64,000 bases of DNA from assembly GCF_013359595.1 (NCBI RefSeq), contig NZ_JABFMP010000014.1, forward strand, positions 1 through 64,000, given 5' to 3'. Within the stretch, counting starts at the first letter, position 1. Every line of letters begins with the position of its first letter. The position numbers were made by a program, and so were the translations under genes. This stretch comes from Pseudomonas sp. C1C7. GTDB lineage: Bacteria; Pseudomonadota; Gammaproteobacteria; Pseudomonadales; Pseudomonadaceae. Below, in pieces: positions 25,806-33,945 of this stretch. A model generated the notes under the pieces. The model saw nothing but the letters and a program-made list of their open reading frames with translations. It had not been told where the DNA came from and searched no databases.

Positions 25806-25971
25806 GTAAATGCTTCTCTCCCCAGGGTTGGAAATGGCAAAAAACGCCAGCGCCGTTGAACAGTTTCGGCATAGGACAACCGACCTGCCAGCTCTAGACT
25901 CGCGGCAATAGTACGCTTTCGACCGCCACTGCGGCGAAGGTATCGCAGCGGTTAGGACGAAGGACGGCAAG

Positions 25972-26823
25972 ATGAACCTGCAAAACATCGGCGTGATCGG
26001 CGCTGGCACCATGGGCAACGGTATTGCGCAAGTCTGTGCGCTGGCCGGTTTCAACGTGACCCTGCTCGACATCTCCGAGAGCGCGCTGCAAAAAGCCGTC
26101 GCCACTGTTGGCAAGAACCTCGATCGTCAGGTGGCCAAAGAGACCCTGACCCAGGAACAGAAAGCCGCTGCCTTGGACAAGATCCGCACCAGCACCGACT
26201 ACAGCCAACTGGCCAACGCGCAGCTGGTGATCGAAGCCGCCACCGAAAACCTCGAACTGAAACTGCGCGTGCTGCAACAGATCGCCGCGCAGGTCAGCGC
26301 CGATTGCGTGATCGCGTCCAACACGTCGTCGCTGTCGATCACCCAGCTCGCCGCCAGCGTCAGCCAGCCCGAACGTTTCATCGGCCTGCACTTCTTCAAC
26401 CCGGTGCCGGTGATGGGCCTGATCGAAGTAATCCGTGGCCTGCAGACCAGCGACGCCACCCACGCCCTGGCGCTGCACATGGCCACCGCTCTGGGCAAGA
26501 CCGCCATCACCGCCGGCAACCGTCCGGGGTTCGTGGTCAACCGGATTCTGGTGCCGATGATCAACGAAGCGATTCTGGTGTTCCAGGAAGGCCTGGCCAG
26601 CGCCGAAGACATCGACGCCGGCATGCGCCTTGGCTGCAATCAGCCCATCGGCCCGCTGGCCCTGGCCGACCTGATCGGCCTGGATACCCTGCTGGCGATC
26701 CTGCAAGCCTTCTACGACGGCTTCAACGACAGCAAATACCGCCCGGCGCCACTGCTCAAGGAAATGGTTGCCGCCGGCTATCTGGGACGCAAAACGGGGC
26801 GCGGCTTCCATGCCTATGCCTGA
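25972..26823 (+). CDS. 3-hydroxybutyryl-CoA dehydrogenase
   Basis: 283 residues, the length of the single-domain PaaH/Hbd enzyme. NAD-binding IGVIGAGTMGNGIAQVCALA is at the N-terminus; the catalytic His lies in GLHFFNPVPVMGLIEV and Asn in NRPGFVVNRI. It oxidises 3-hydroxyacyl-CoA to 3-oxoacyl-CoA with NAD. SD GAAGGA precedes the ATG. Its last 14 bp overlap the start of a TetR gene, so the two are co-transcribed. No thiolase or hydratase gene is adjacent, so the pathway (short-chain fatty acid, phenylacetate or carnitine-type) is open. Confidence 0.9.
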   Translation: MNLQNIGVIGAGTMGNGIAQVCALAGFNVTLLDISESALQKAVATVGKNLDRQVAKETLTQEQKAAALDKIRTSTDYSQLANAQLVIEAATENLELKLRVLQQIAAQVSADCVIASNTSSLSITQLAASVSQPERFIGLHFFNPVPVMGLIEVIRGLQTSDATHALALHMATALGKTAITAGNRPGFVVNRILVPMINEAILVFQEGLASAEDIDAGMRLGCNQPIGPLALADLIGLDTLLAILQAFYDGFNDSKYRPAPLLKEMVAAGYLGRKTGRGFHAYA

Positions 26824-27439
26824 GCGTTGCTCGCGTTTCGCCGAATACCGGGACAAGGTGCTGGAGTTGTTCGCCAGCAAGGGTTTCGGTCAGGTCGGCA
26901 TGCGTGAGCTCGCCACGTGCCTGGGGCTGTCCCCGGGCTCGTTGTATCACCATTACCCGAGCAAACAGCACCTGCTGCTGGATTTGATCGAAGAGTTCTA
27001 CGAGGAACTGCTGGCCACCCTCGGCCGGATCGAGCAGAAGGCGCCAGCCAAGCGTGACCGGCTCGCCAATCTGATCCGCGCGCACCTGAACCTGCATCGT
27101 GAAATGCCCTGTCATTTCCGCCTGGTGGAGCGTGACGGTGGCTGCCTGAACGAAGAGCAGCAGGCGCGGGTTCGGAAGCTGCGCGAGCAGTACGAGCGGC
27201 GGTTGCTGAAGATGCTCGTCGCCCGCTCCCGCCTCGAGGAGCCTGGCCTGTTGGCGGCCGGGCATGCGATTGCCGCGCTGCTCAACAATGCGCCGAGCTG
27301 GATGTCCGACCATTCGCTGGATGAACAGGCGCAGGACGAGCTGCTGGAAAACATGCTCAGCGGCGCGATCGAGCGCGTGCTGGCCCCACGACGTGCGTCC
27401 GAAACCCTCACCCTGGCAAGACCGTCCCCTATCCTGTAG
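26810..27439 (+). CDS. TetR-family transcriptional regulator
   Basis: 209 residues. HTH near 20-55: GFGQVGMRELATCLGLSPGS then LYHHYPSKQHLLLDL. ATG at 26810 overlaps the dehydrogenase gene by 14 bp; a second ATG two codons later is equally possible. TetR proteins downstream of acyl-CoA genes commonly repress fatty-acid-type operons in response to acyl-CoA. The last bases run into a REP element. Confidence 0.85.
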   Translation: MPMPERCSRFAEYRDKVLELFASKGFGQVGMRELATCLGLSPGSLYHHYPSKQHLLLDLIEEFYEELLATLGRIEQKAPAKRDRLANLIRAHLNLHREMPCHFRLVERDGGCLNEEQQARVRKLREQYERRLLKMLVARSRLEEPGLLAAGHAIAALLNNAPSWMSDHSLDEQAQDELLENMLSGAIERVLAPRRASETLTLARPSPIL

Positions 27440-27535
27440 GAGCGAGCACGCTCGCGATGGACGTGAACGATTCCGCTGGCAGCCTGACGCCCCGCGGTGC
27501 CCAGGCGTGCATCGCGAGCAAGCTCGCTCCTACAG
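27434..27535. repeat. REP-type palindromic element
   Basis: CTGTAGGAGCGAGCACGCTC with CATCGCGAGCAAGCTCGCTC/CTACAG at the right. It overlaps the TetR stop codon and probably ends that transcript. Confidence 0.7.
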
Positions 27536-27573
27536 AAGATCGATGAATTTCATCAACCATCGGGAGCCGAGCC

Positions 27574-27987
27574 ATGAAAATCAATCCCTACCTCATCTTC
27601 AACGGCGACTGCAAAGCAGCCTTCACCTTCTACGCCCAAGCCCTCAAGGGCCAGCTCGAAGTCATGATGACCTTCGGCGAATCCCCTGCCGCCGAACACT
27701 TCCCCAAGGACCTGCACAACCTGATCATCCACACCCGCCTGTCCGTGGGCGACCAGGCGATCATGGGCTCGGACACCACACCGGACCGGCCGGTCGATGC
27801 CATGAGCGGCTGCTCCGTATCGCTGAATGTCGACAGCATCAAAGAGGCGGAACAGGTGTTCTGCGCGCTGGCGGAGGGCGGCACGGTGCAAATGCCGCTG
27901 GAAGCCACGTTCTGGGCGGCACGCTTTGGCATGCTGGTGGATCGCTTTGGCGTGTCGTGGATGGTCAATTGCGAAAAGGATCAGTAA
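27574..27987 (+). CDS. VOC-family (PhnB/glyoxalase-like) protein
   Basis: 137 residues. NPYLIFNGDCKAAFTFYAQA and the closing FGMLVDRFGVSWMVNC are typical of the PhnB-like branch of the vicinal-oxygen-chelate superfamily (often named 3-demethylubiquinone methyltransferase-like). Members without an assigned reaction are common. Single gene between a REP element and a terminator-like repeat. Confidence 0.85.
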   Translation: MKINPYLIFNGDCKAAFTFYAQALKGQLEVMMTFGESPAAEHFPKDLHNLIIHTRLSVGDQAIMGSDTTPDRPVDAMSGCSVSLNVDSIKEAEQVFCALAEGGTVQMPLEATFWAARFGMLVDRFGVSWMVNCEKDQ

Positions 27988-28007
27988 TTCGCCTGCGCAT
28001 TACCCCC

Positions 28008-28096
28008 TGTAGGAGCTGCCGAAGGCTGCGATCTTTTGATCTTGCCCTTTGAAAAATCAAAAGATCGCAGCCTCGTTTCGCCCGACAGCTCCTACA
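28008..28096. terminator. Nested inverted repeat after the VOC gene
   Basis: Outer arms TGTAGGAGCTG/CAGCTCCTACA enclose an inner perfect 18-bp pair, AGGCTGCGATCTTTTGAT and its complement. It uses the same GATCGCAGCCT sequence as 2673-2748. Confidence 0.6.
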
Positions 28097-28215
28097 CATC
28101 CCTACACAGATCCATGGGTACGACAACGGGAGGCTTTCTGGCAACTCCCCGCTCGTCTGCTAACGTCAACCTTGCAACGTTCGCTCAGCAGCCGTTCGTC
28201 CGGAGGAGATCAGCC

Positions 28216-28653
28216 ATGCCCGCACTCGCCCCTGCCGCGTCCTGGTCTGCCCGCGTCAAACTTTCGCTCCTGGCGGGCGGCCTCATCGCCACCCTGCTCG
28301 CGCTCAACGGCTGCGCCACCGTCGACGCCCAGACCACCGCCTACGTGGGCGTCGAACACCCGGCGCCGACGTTGCCCAGCGAAGTCACCGTACTGCGCTC
28401 CGAACCCCTTCGCCCGCACATCCGCCTGGGTGAAGTGCTGATCGACGCCAGCGTCGACCCCGCCCCACCGATTACCGAAGTCGAACAGAAACTGCGCGAG
28501 GAAGCCGCCAAGCTCGGCGGTGACGCCGTGGTGGTGGTCTACGACCATATCGGCACCGTCGGCGCCTATGCCAGCGGGCCACTGTGGGCCCGCGACGTGA
28601 GAGCCGTGGAAGGTCGCAAGCTCAAGGGAATCGTCATCAAATACCGGTTGTAG
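28216..28653 (+). CDS. Putative lipoprotein
   Basis: 145 residues. A signal peptide with lipobox LNGC (LLAGGLIATLLALNGCATVD) places it as an outer- or inner-membrane lipoprotein. The mature part has VLRSEPLRPHIRLGEVLIDA and EEAAKLGGDAVVVVYD, similar in style to small YbjQ/DUF4156-like lipoproteins, but I do not assign a family. ATG 28216 follows GGAGGAG, so the longer upstream frame is rejected. Confidence 0.75.
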   Translation: MPALAPAASWSARVKLSLLAGGLIATLLALNGCATVDAQTTAYVGVEHPAPTLPSEVTVLRSEPLRPHIRLGEVLIDASVDPAPPITEVEQKLREEAAKLGGDAVVVVYDHIGTVGAYASGPLWARDVRAVEGRKLKGIVIKYRL

Positions 28654-28855
28654 TCGCTGACAGCTCGGCCCCGACTCTGTCGCATAACCTTTCGTCGTAA
28701 ATCAAACGAGGGGCGCAATCCGCCGCCAGCTCTGGCTTGCGGCTTGCACAGGCGGGCGTAGCAGCCGCAGAACGACATATTTCTGACACGGCAGCACCTC
28801 AAACTAACGCTTAAGGGCACCAGCAACACGCTTGGTCAGTCACCGGAGAAGGAAC

Positions 28856-29062
28856 GTGTCAACTCTCAATGAAATCGCAGCGAACCACGCGAGAATGGCC
28901 AAGGCAAAGGAAGAGGAGGCGCTTCGACTGAGCGAGCGACAGCTGCACATCGTGGGCAGCATCGAAATCCCGTCGCTGGAGAATGAACAGAAAGTGCCGC
29001 TGCATCTGATCGCCGGGGCGCAAGATGGCCTGGGTGGTCAGGTGGTCGGCTTTTTGATCTGA
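28856..29062 (+). CDS. Small hypothetical protein
   Basis: 68 residues from GTG 28856, 7 nt after GGAG. Residues 1-30 are charged and helical (NHARMAKAKEEEALRLSERQ); the rest, LHIVGSIEIP...PLHLIAGAQDG, is less regular. No family recognised. The 200 bp before it (28654-28855) show no gene. Confidence 0.5.
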   Translation: MSTLNEIAANHARMAKAKEEEALRLSERQLHIVGSIEIPSLENEQKVPLHLIAGAQDGLGGQVVGFLI

Positions 29063-29168
29063 TTTCCCAGGGCAGGATTTACCGGACGGGAACTGTTCGA
29101 AATACACCTTGAGCGTAAACTGAACAGGTGCGGCACGCATAAATAGTGCTGCACCTGGAGGTGATGTC

Positions 29169-29690
29169 ATGCGTTCAACAATCGCCAGCGCCTCGATCGC
29201 ACTGCTCTCGCTGTTCATGCTGCCGCCCGCCAGCGCAGCGTCCTCGGTCGAAGTCGACTTCAAGAACCCCGAAAAATACACCGATGCCAGCCTGGACAGC
29301 CCGGGCTACGAGCGCGGTGCCGACGCCTACGTCATGAAAGAGCTGCGCAGCTACTTCCAGAAGCTGGGCGAACGCTATCTGCCACAGGGCCAGCAACTGC
29401 AAATTGAAATACGCAACATCGACCTGGCCGGCCGCTTCGAGCCTTGGCATCCCGATGCCTATGAAGTGCGCTTCATGCGCGAAATCACCTGGCCGAGCAT
29501 CGACCTGCACTACGTGCTCAAACAAAATGGCCAGATCGTGAGCCAGGAAGACGCCCGTGTCCTTGATCAGAACTACCTGCAACGTCCGGGTCGCGCCAGC
29601 AGGAGCGACCGCCTCTATTCAGAGAAAGCCATGCTCTCGGACTGGTTCCAGAGACAGTTCAAGGGACAACATCAGGTTGGGGTGAATTGA
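29169..29690 (+). CDS. Exported DUF3016 protein
   Basis: 173 residues with a signal peptide of about 23 (IALLSLFMLPPASAA). The mature domain SVEVDFKNPEKYTDAS, LPQGQQLQIEIRNIDLAG and FMREITWPSIDLHYVL are the DUF3016 pattern. A periplasmic protein of unknown function. It follows GGAGGTGATGTC spacing at the start. Confidence 0.85.
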   Translation: MRSTIASASIALLSLFMLPPASAASSVEVDFKNPEKYTDASLDSPGYERGADAYVMKELRSYFQKLGERYLPQGQQLQIEIRNIDLAGRFEPWHPDAYEVRFMREITWPSIDLHYVLKQNGQIVSQEDARVLDQNYLQRPGRASRSDRLYSEKAMLSDWFQRQFKGQHQVGVN

Positions 29691-29709
29691 ACAGTCGCGC
29701 GACCGGGGA

Positions 29710-29934
29710 TCATCGCCCTTTCGCGCCAAAGAAGTGGTTCAGCAGTATCAGTTCAACAACAGCCACGAAGACGCAAAACACGATAAAGCCGGTGCTGAAA
29801 ACGCGCTTGCGACCAGAAGAAGTGCCGTCGCCCATCCACATCGCGCCGCTGTACAAGATGAACAACGCGCCGCCCACGAGAACGGTGTAATACCAAACCT
29901 TGCTCCAGAATCCCTGGTGTCGCCATTGGGTCAT
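29710..29934 (-). CDS. Small two-TM membrane protein
   Basis: 74 residues with two hydrophobic segments, about 14-31 (YYTVLVGGALFILYSGAMWM) and 47-66 (TGFIVFCVFVAVVELILLNH), and a basic loop GRKRV between. No family recognised. Convergent with the DUF3016 gene, 19 bp apart. Confidence 0.6.
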   Translation of the reverse strand: MTQWRHQGFWSKVWYYTVLVGGALFILYSGAMWMGDGTSSGRKRVFSTGFIVFCVFVAVVELILLNHFFGAKGR

Positions 29935-30018
29935 TTGCTGTCTTCCTTGATCCGTTTTACTTGAGCGCGCACAAACCCCGCCAGCTTGTCGTCAGTTTGC
30001 GCAAAGCACAATGGTCGA

Positions 30019-30590
30019 TCAGGTCAGGCTGCCGCTCGACATCAAGCCCTCGGTCAGCAACGACACCAGTGGTTGCACCAGATGCTGGGTGCGGGATTCG
30101 TCGCCGATGACCGCGACTTCGGTGGTGGGCAGGGTCGGCAACTTTTGCGAAGGCTCGATGATCCGCATGCCTTCCTGCAGGAAAGACGTACCGAGCGCAG
30201 TGATACCGAGCCCACCCGCGACCGCCGCCTGCACGCCGATCAGATTGCTGGCAAGACAGGCCGAAGACCATTCGCGACGCACCGAAGCCATCGCCTCGAT
30301 CATGATCGCGCGGTAAGCGCACGGTGGACGCATCATCACCAGCCGCACGGGACGAGACAGCTCGATTTCATAGTCTTTCGCGCAGATCCATACCAGTGGC
30401 TCGCGCCAGATGATCCGGCCGCGTTGCACCGTGGAGCTTTTCTTGCGCTTGGCAATCACCACGTCAAGCTGCCCGGCTTCGTAATCGGCCAACAGATCGG
30501 TGCTCAACCCGGTGGTGAGCTCCAGTTGCAGATCGGGGTACAGCTTCGTGAAGCGTGAGAGCAACTTTGGCAACTCAACAAGGAAAACTC
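30019..30590 (-). pseudogene. LysR-family regulator remnant, N-terminal HTH missing
   Basis: Only the effector-binding part remains: LPKLLSRFTKLYPDLQLELT, TGLSTDLLADYEAGQLDVVI, AGGLGITALGTSFLQEGM. The frame runs on upstream into unrelated sequence that belongs to the end of the GlxA gene, so about the first 90 residues, with the whole DNA-binding domain, are gone. The break at about 30590-30600 coincides with a drop in GC content. It looks like a gene cut when the region up to tRNA-Pro was rearranged or acquired. Confidence 0.72.
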
Positions 30591-30613
30591 GGCACAAATA
30601 TTTAGTGCACTGA

Positions 30614-31582
30614 TCAGACGCGAAAGCTGTCGACTTTTGCCTGTCGAGTACTGCGGCGCAATTCTTGTGGCGTGCGCCCCACCACTCGCAGGAAACTACG
30701 AAGCATATGATCCGCATCACCGAATCCGCAGCTCCTGGCAATTCCCTCAAAAGTTTTGTTCCCGTCCTCAACCAGCGGCCGCGCCGCTTCTATACGCAAG
30801 CGTTCAATAGCTTTCGCAGGGGTTACCCCAACAGCCGCCGAGAATACGCGGCCAAACTGGCGCACGCTCATATGTGCGACATCTGCCAAGCGCTCGACAG
30901 GCAGATCCTCGTGCAGATGATCACGTGCATAACTCAGCACCGCACGGATGCGATCTGAGCCAGGATCGAGATCCAGCAATGAAGAAAACTGATACTGACC
31001 ACCAGGTCGTTGATAGTAGAGCACCAGCATCCGCGCCACCGAACGCGACACCTCCTTGCCATGGTCTTGCTCAATCATTGCCAACGCCATGTCGATGCCC
31101 GCCGACATACCCGCGGACGTCCAGACATTCTCGTCCACCGTCCAGATTCGGTCTCCGTCGACGCGCAACGATGGGTAGCGTGCCTGCAACTGCGGTGCGT
31201 AGTTCCAATGCGTGGTCGCGACACGACCATCAAGCAGGCCACTTTCGGCGAGCAAAAACGCCCCCGTACAAACACTCGCAGTACGGCGCGAGCACTCGGA
31301 CATCTTCCTAATCACAGCGGCCAATGAAGGCATCCTGTCATCGATCGGTGCTGTTGGTGCACCGACGATGATGAGCGTATCGAAGCGGTCGACTACCTGT
31401 ATGGCTTCAGTCGCGATTTGCAATCCGCTCGATGCTGGGATCAATCCCCCCTCCAGTGAAACGATGCTGAAGCGATAGCTCAAAGGGCGCGCACGATTGG
31501 TGTTGGTGAAGGCTTCGAGCGGGCCGCTCAGATCAAGCAATACGAAGCCTGAATAGACCAGAAAACAGATATGACGCTGCAT
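30614..31582 (-). CDS. GlxA-family transcriptional regulator (DJ-1/PfpI + AraC)
   Basis: 322 residues from ATG 31582. N-terminal DJ-1/PfpI domain (HICFLVYSGFVLLDLSGPLE, SVCTGAFLLAESGLLDGRVA) and C-terminal AraC domain (LPVERLADVAHMSVRQFGRV, FEGIARSCGFGDADHMLRSF). Codons are less GC-biased than in the window's first GlxA gene. It is divergent from the exported isochorismatase-like gene at 31774 and is its likely regulator. An in-frame start 29 codons upstream is possible but lies in the promoter. Confidence 0.84.
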   Translation of the reverse strand: MQRHICFLVYSGFVLLDLSGPLEAFTNTNRARPLSYRFSIVSLEGGLIPASSGLQIATEAIQVVDRFDTLIIVGAPTAPIDDRMPSLAAVIRKMSECSRRTASVCTGAFLLAESGLLDGRVATTHWNYAPQLQARYPSLRVDGDRIWTVDENVWTSAGMSAGIDMALAMIEQDHGKEVSRSVARMLVLYYQRPGGQYQFSSLLDLDPGSDRIRAVLSYARDHLHEDLPVERLADVAHMSVRQFGRVFSAAVGVTPAKAIERLRIEAARPLVEDGNKTFEGIARSCGFGDADHMLRSFLRVVGRTPQELRRSTRQAKVDSFRV

Positions 31583-31773
31583 GAGCGGAACACTCAGCCT
31601 GAATGAAGTGAGCCATGGTACGCGCTTGCGTGTGGGCAGGTCACGAGAGGCGTTGCTACGTACGGGCACATCGGAGTTTCAGACGCTGTAGGCCGAAATC
31701 TAAGGATTAATGTCCAATCGCTGGCGTCCTCTGAACATATCGTAAACGCACTTCCACTCCAGAGGACTTGCAA

Positions 31774-32565
31774 ATGAACTTCAATAGAATTCACCCAGCT
31801 AAAGTGTTCTCCTGCTCCGCCCTGCTGGCAGCATTGCTGATGGCTTCAGGCATTAGCTCCGCCGCTGAGGACCCATACGCAGATCCTGCCAAGCCGGCAC
31901 TTCCAGCCTCGACTTTCGAATGGGATTCCAGTCGTACAGCTCTGGTCGTGATCGATCCGCAGATTGACTTCATGAGCCCTGAGGGGGCGGGCTGGTCCAT
32001 TTTTGGACAAAGCGTTACCGAACAAAAACTGGTGCCACATCTCACCAAGCTTTTCAAAGCGTTCAAGCAAGCCGGATCCACGGTGGCCATCTCACCACAC
32101 TACTACTATCCCCATGATCACAAATGGGAGTTTGAAGCTCCTGCGGAAACCGTACAGCACAAACTTGGACTCTTTGATCGCAAAGGCGCCCTGACTCTGG
32201 ATGGCTTCCGTAACTCGGGGGCTGACTTCATGCAGGAGTTCAAGCCCTTCATCGAAGACGGCAATACAATTGTTGCTTCGCCACACAAGCTGTACGGCCC
32301 ACAGAGCAACGACCTGATGCTGCAACTTCGCAAGAAGCGGATCGATAAAATCGTACTTGCCGGCATGGCGTCCAACCTTTGCGTCGAATCACACCTTCGC
32401 GAGTTCCTGGAGCGCGGTTTTGAAGTTGTGGTCGTACGTGATGCTGTCGCTGGACCGAAGCTGCCAGACGGCGACGGTTACGGTAGTGCGCTGGTCAATT
32501 TCCGCTACATCGCCAACGGCGTGATGACCACCGACGAAGTCGTGAAAAAACTGGAAAAACGCTAA
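31774..32565 (+). CDS. Exported isochorismatase-family cysteine hydrolase
   Basis: 263 residues with a signal peptide of about 30 (VFSCSALLAALLMASGISSA). The family signatures are LVVIDPQIDFMSPEG (Asp) and AGMASNLCVESHLREFLERG (Cys). A periplasmic location is unusual for this superfamily, which is mostly cytoplasmic. ATG 31774 follows AGAGGA. Low-GC codons set it apart from flanking core genes. Divergent from a GlxA regulator. Confidence 0.84.
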   Translation: MNFNRIHPAKVFSCSALLAALLMASGISSAAEDPYADPAKPALPASTFEWDSSRTALVVIDPQIDFMSPEGAGWSIFGQSVTEQKLVPHLTKLFKAFKQAGSTVAISPHYYYPHDHKWEFEAPAETVQHKLGLFDRKGALTLDGFRNSGADFMQEFKPFIEDGNTIVASPHKLYGPQSNDLMLQLRKKRIDKIVLAGMASNLCVESHLREFLERGFEVVVVRDAVAGPKLPDGDGYGSALVNFRYIANGVMTTDEVVKKLEKR

Positions 32566-32594
32566 CACTTGGCGCCGCCCAGCTTCACAGCAAC

Positions 32595-32620
32595 ATGGGA
32601 GCCCTTGCGGCTCCCATTTC
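32595..32620 (+). terminator. Terminator candidate after the exported hydrolase gene
   Basis: ATGGGAGCC-CTTGC-GGCTCCCAT followed by TTC. A 9-bp stem without a long T-run. Confidence 0.5.
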
Positions 32621-32936
32621 ATTGGATGAGGTGTAATTCCCAGAGGGTTCTAATCGTAAATACCATTAAGATCCAGGAAGGTTTTGACCCTCGGTTTGCT
32701 GTTGAACCGAGCATATCAGCTCTGGCTTTCGCTTTGAGCGCCTCTCCATTTTTCTCATATGCGGGCAGCGAAAATGGATCAGTCTGAGGGCGATTCACCT
32801 GGTGGCCGAAAGACTCTCCAGAGTTCGCATTAAGATCCGACAAAACCTTCTGCTTACGTATGGAAGAGGTGGATACGTTAATCGGAGGCAATTTGACGCT
32901 ACCAGAGGCCTGCATACTCGGCTTCGAAGGCATCAC
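32619..32936 (-). CDS. Possible remnant coding region, unknown
   Basis: An open frame of 105 codons. Composition is protein-like and Ser/Lys-rich (GSVKLPPINVSTSSIRKQKV, PAYEKNGEALKAKARADMLG), with no family recognised and no ribosome site before the ATG. The C-terminal stretch is unlike the rest. It may be debris of an acquired element. Beyond it, 32937-33089 holds no gene that I can support. Confidence 0.25.
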   Translation of the reverse strand: MMPSKPSMQASGSVKLPPINVSTSSIRKQKVLSDLNANSGESFGHQVNRPQTDPFSLPAYEKNGEALKAKARADMLGSTANRGSKPSWILMVFTIRTLWELHLIQ

Positions 32937-33089
32937 GGGATCGTGAGGAAGCTGGAGTTAGGTCATTGCGACAGAAACCAAAGCGGTAAGGTTCTGGAGT
33001 CAACACAGAGGGCACATGCAGATCAACCTCGAATGGCGTTGTGCCCTATATGTGCCCTAGATTCGAAGGTATACAAAAAGCACAGGCAT

Positions 33090-33123
33090 AAAAAAATCCA
33101 GTCACCGCTAAGTGACTGGATTT
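33090..33123 (-). terminator. Rho-independent terminator of tRNA-Pro
   Basis: On the minus strand AAATCCAGTCAC-TTAGCG-GTGACTGGATT is followed by a run of T. It lies 13 bp after the tRNA 3' end. Confidence 0.85.
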
Positions 33124-33135
33124 CTTAGAATTAAA

Positions 33136-33212
33136 TGGTCGGGACGGAGTGATTCGAACACTCGACCCCTAGCACCCCATGCTAGTGCGCTACCGGACTG
33201 CGCTACGCCCCG
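33136..33212 (-). tRNA. tRNA-Pro (GGG)
   Basis: 77 nt including encoded CCA. The minus strand begins CGGGGCGTAGCGCAGTCCGG; the anticodon arm is CTAGC-ATGGGGT-GCTAG with anticodon GGG, and the T arm contains GTTCGAATC. It is the boundary between the atypical patch (30.6-33.1 kb) and the conserved translation block. Confidence 0.96.
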
Positions 33213-33302
33213 ACTAGGCGTGAAACCTGTTCTTCACCTCGAAGAACGCTCAAGAATATATCGCAAGCTTTTGAAAACTGGAAGTATTTAAAAGCAGTAA
33301 TT

Positions 33303-33659
33303 TTATTTCTTGAGGACCACCAGAACATCTTCGAGCTCAGCGATCATCTGGCGGATCATTTGTTTGTATTGCGTGGTGTCGTCTTTGGCTTCATCGCCGG
33401 ACAAGCGCAGGCGCGCGCCGCCGATGGTGAATCCTTGATCGTAAAGAAGCGCGCGGATCTGCCGGATCATCAGCACATCCTGGCGCTGATAATACCGGCG
33501 GTTTCCGCGGCGTTTGACGGGGTTGAGTTGAGGAAACTCCTGCTCCCAGTAGCGCAGCACGTGCGGTTTTACCGCACACAGCTCGCTGACTTCACCAATG
33601 GTGAAGTAGCGTTTGCCTGGGATGACGGGAAGCTCGTCGTTATGACTTGGTTCCAGCAT
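33303..33659 (-). CDS. MerR-family transcriptional regulator
   Basis: 118 residues. The MerR HTH is at about 18-60: [40 protein letters not shown]. It has only a short dimer helix and no sensor domain. Start at 33659 gives [11 protein letters not shown]; its first 20 bp overlap the end of ihfA, so it is translated from the same message. This ihfA-merR pair is a standard gammaproteobacterial arrangement; the regulated genes are not known to me. Confidence 0.9.
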   Translation of the reverse strand: MLEPSHNDELPVIPGKRYFTIGEVSELCAVKPHVLRYWEQEFPQLNPVKRRGNRRYYQRQDVLMIRQIRALLYDQGFTIGGARLRLSGDEAKDDTTQYKQMIRQMIAELEDVLVVLKK

Positions 33660-33942
33660 AAGCCTCAACTCGGGCCTTTAACTTCTGCCCTGGACGAAAG
33701 GTGACCACACGGCGAGCCGTGATTGGAATTTCTTCCCCGGTTTTCGGATTGCGGCCAGGCCGCTGGCGTTTGTCCCGCAGGTCGAAATTGCCGAAACCGG
33801 ACAATTTGACCTGCTCGTTGTCTTCAAGAGCGTGCCTGATTTCCTCGAAAAACAGTTCGACCAACTCCTTGGCTTCCCGCTTGTTCAGGCCCAGCTCTTC
33901 ATACAGACGTTCCGCCATCTCAGCTTTCGTCAAAGCCCCCAT
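33640..33942 (-). CDS. ihfA: Integration host factor alpha subunit
   Basis: 100 residues. HU/IHF DNA-bending protein: [40 protein letters not shown], and the DNA-minor-groove arm [18 protein letters not shown] with the intercalating proline. Forms a heterodimer with IhfB. It sits 3 bp after pheT. Confidence 0.97.
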   Translation of the reverse strand: MGALTKAEMAERLYEELGLNKREAKELVELFFEEIRHALEDNEQVKLSGFGNFDLRDKRQRPGRNPKTGEEIPITARRVVTFRPGQKLKARVEAYAGTKS

Positions 33943-33945
33943 ACG

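Noticed and set aside
33000..33135. Integrase attachment site copy next to tRNA-Pro
   Set aside because: GTGCCCT repeats (33039-33059) were noticed, but there is no tRNA 3'-end duplication within the window and no integrase gene.
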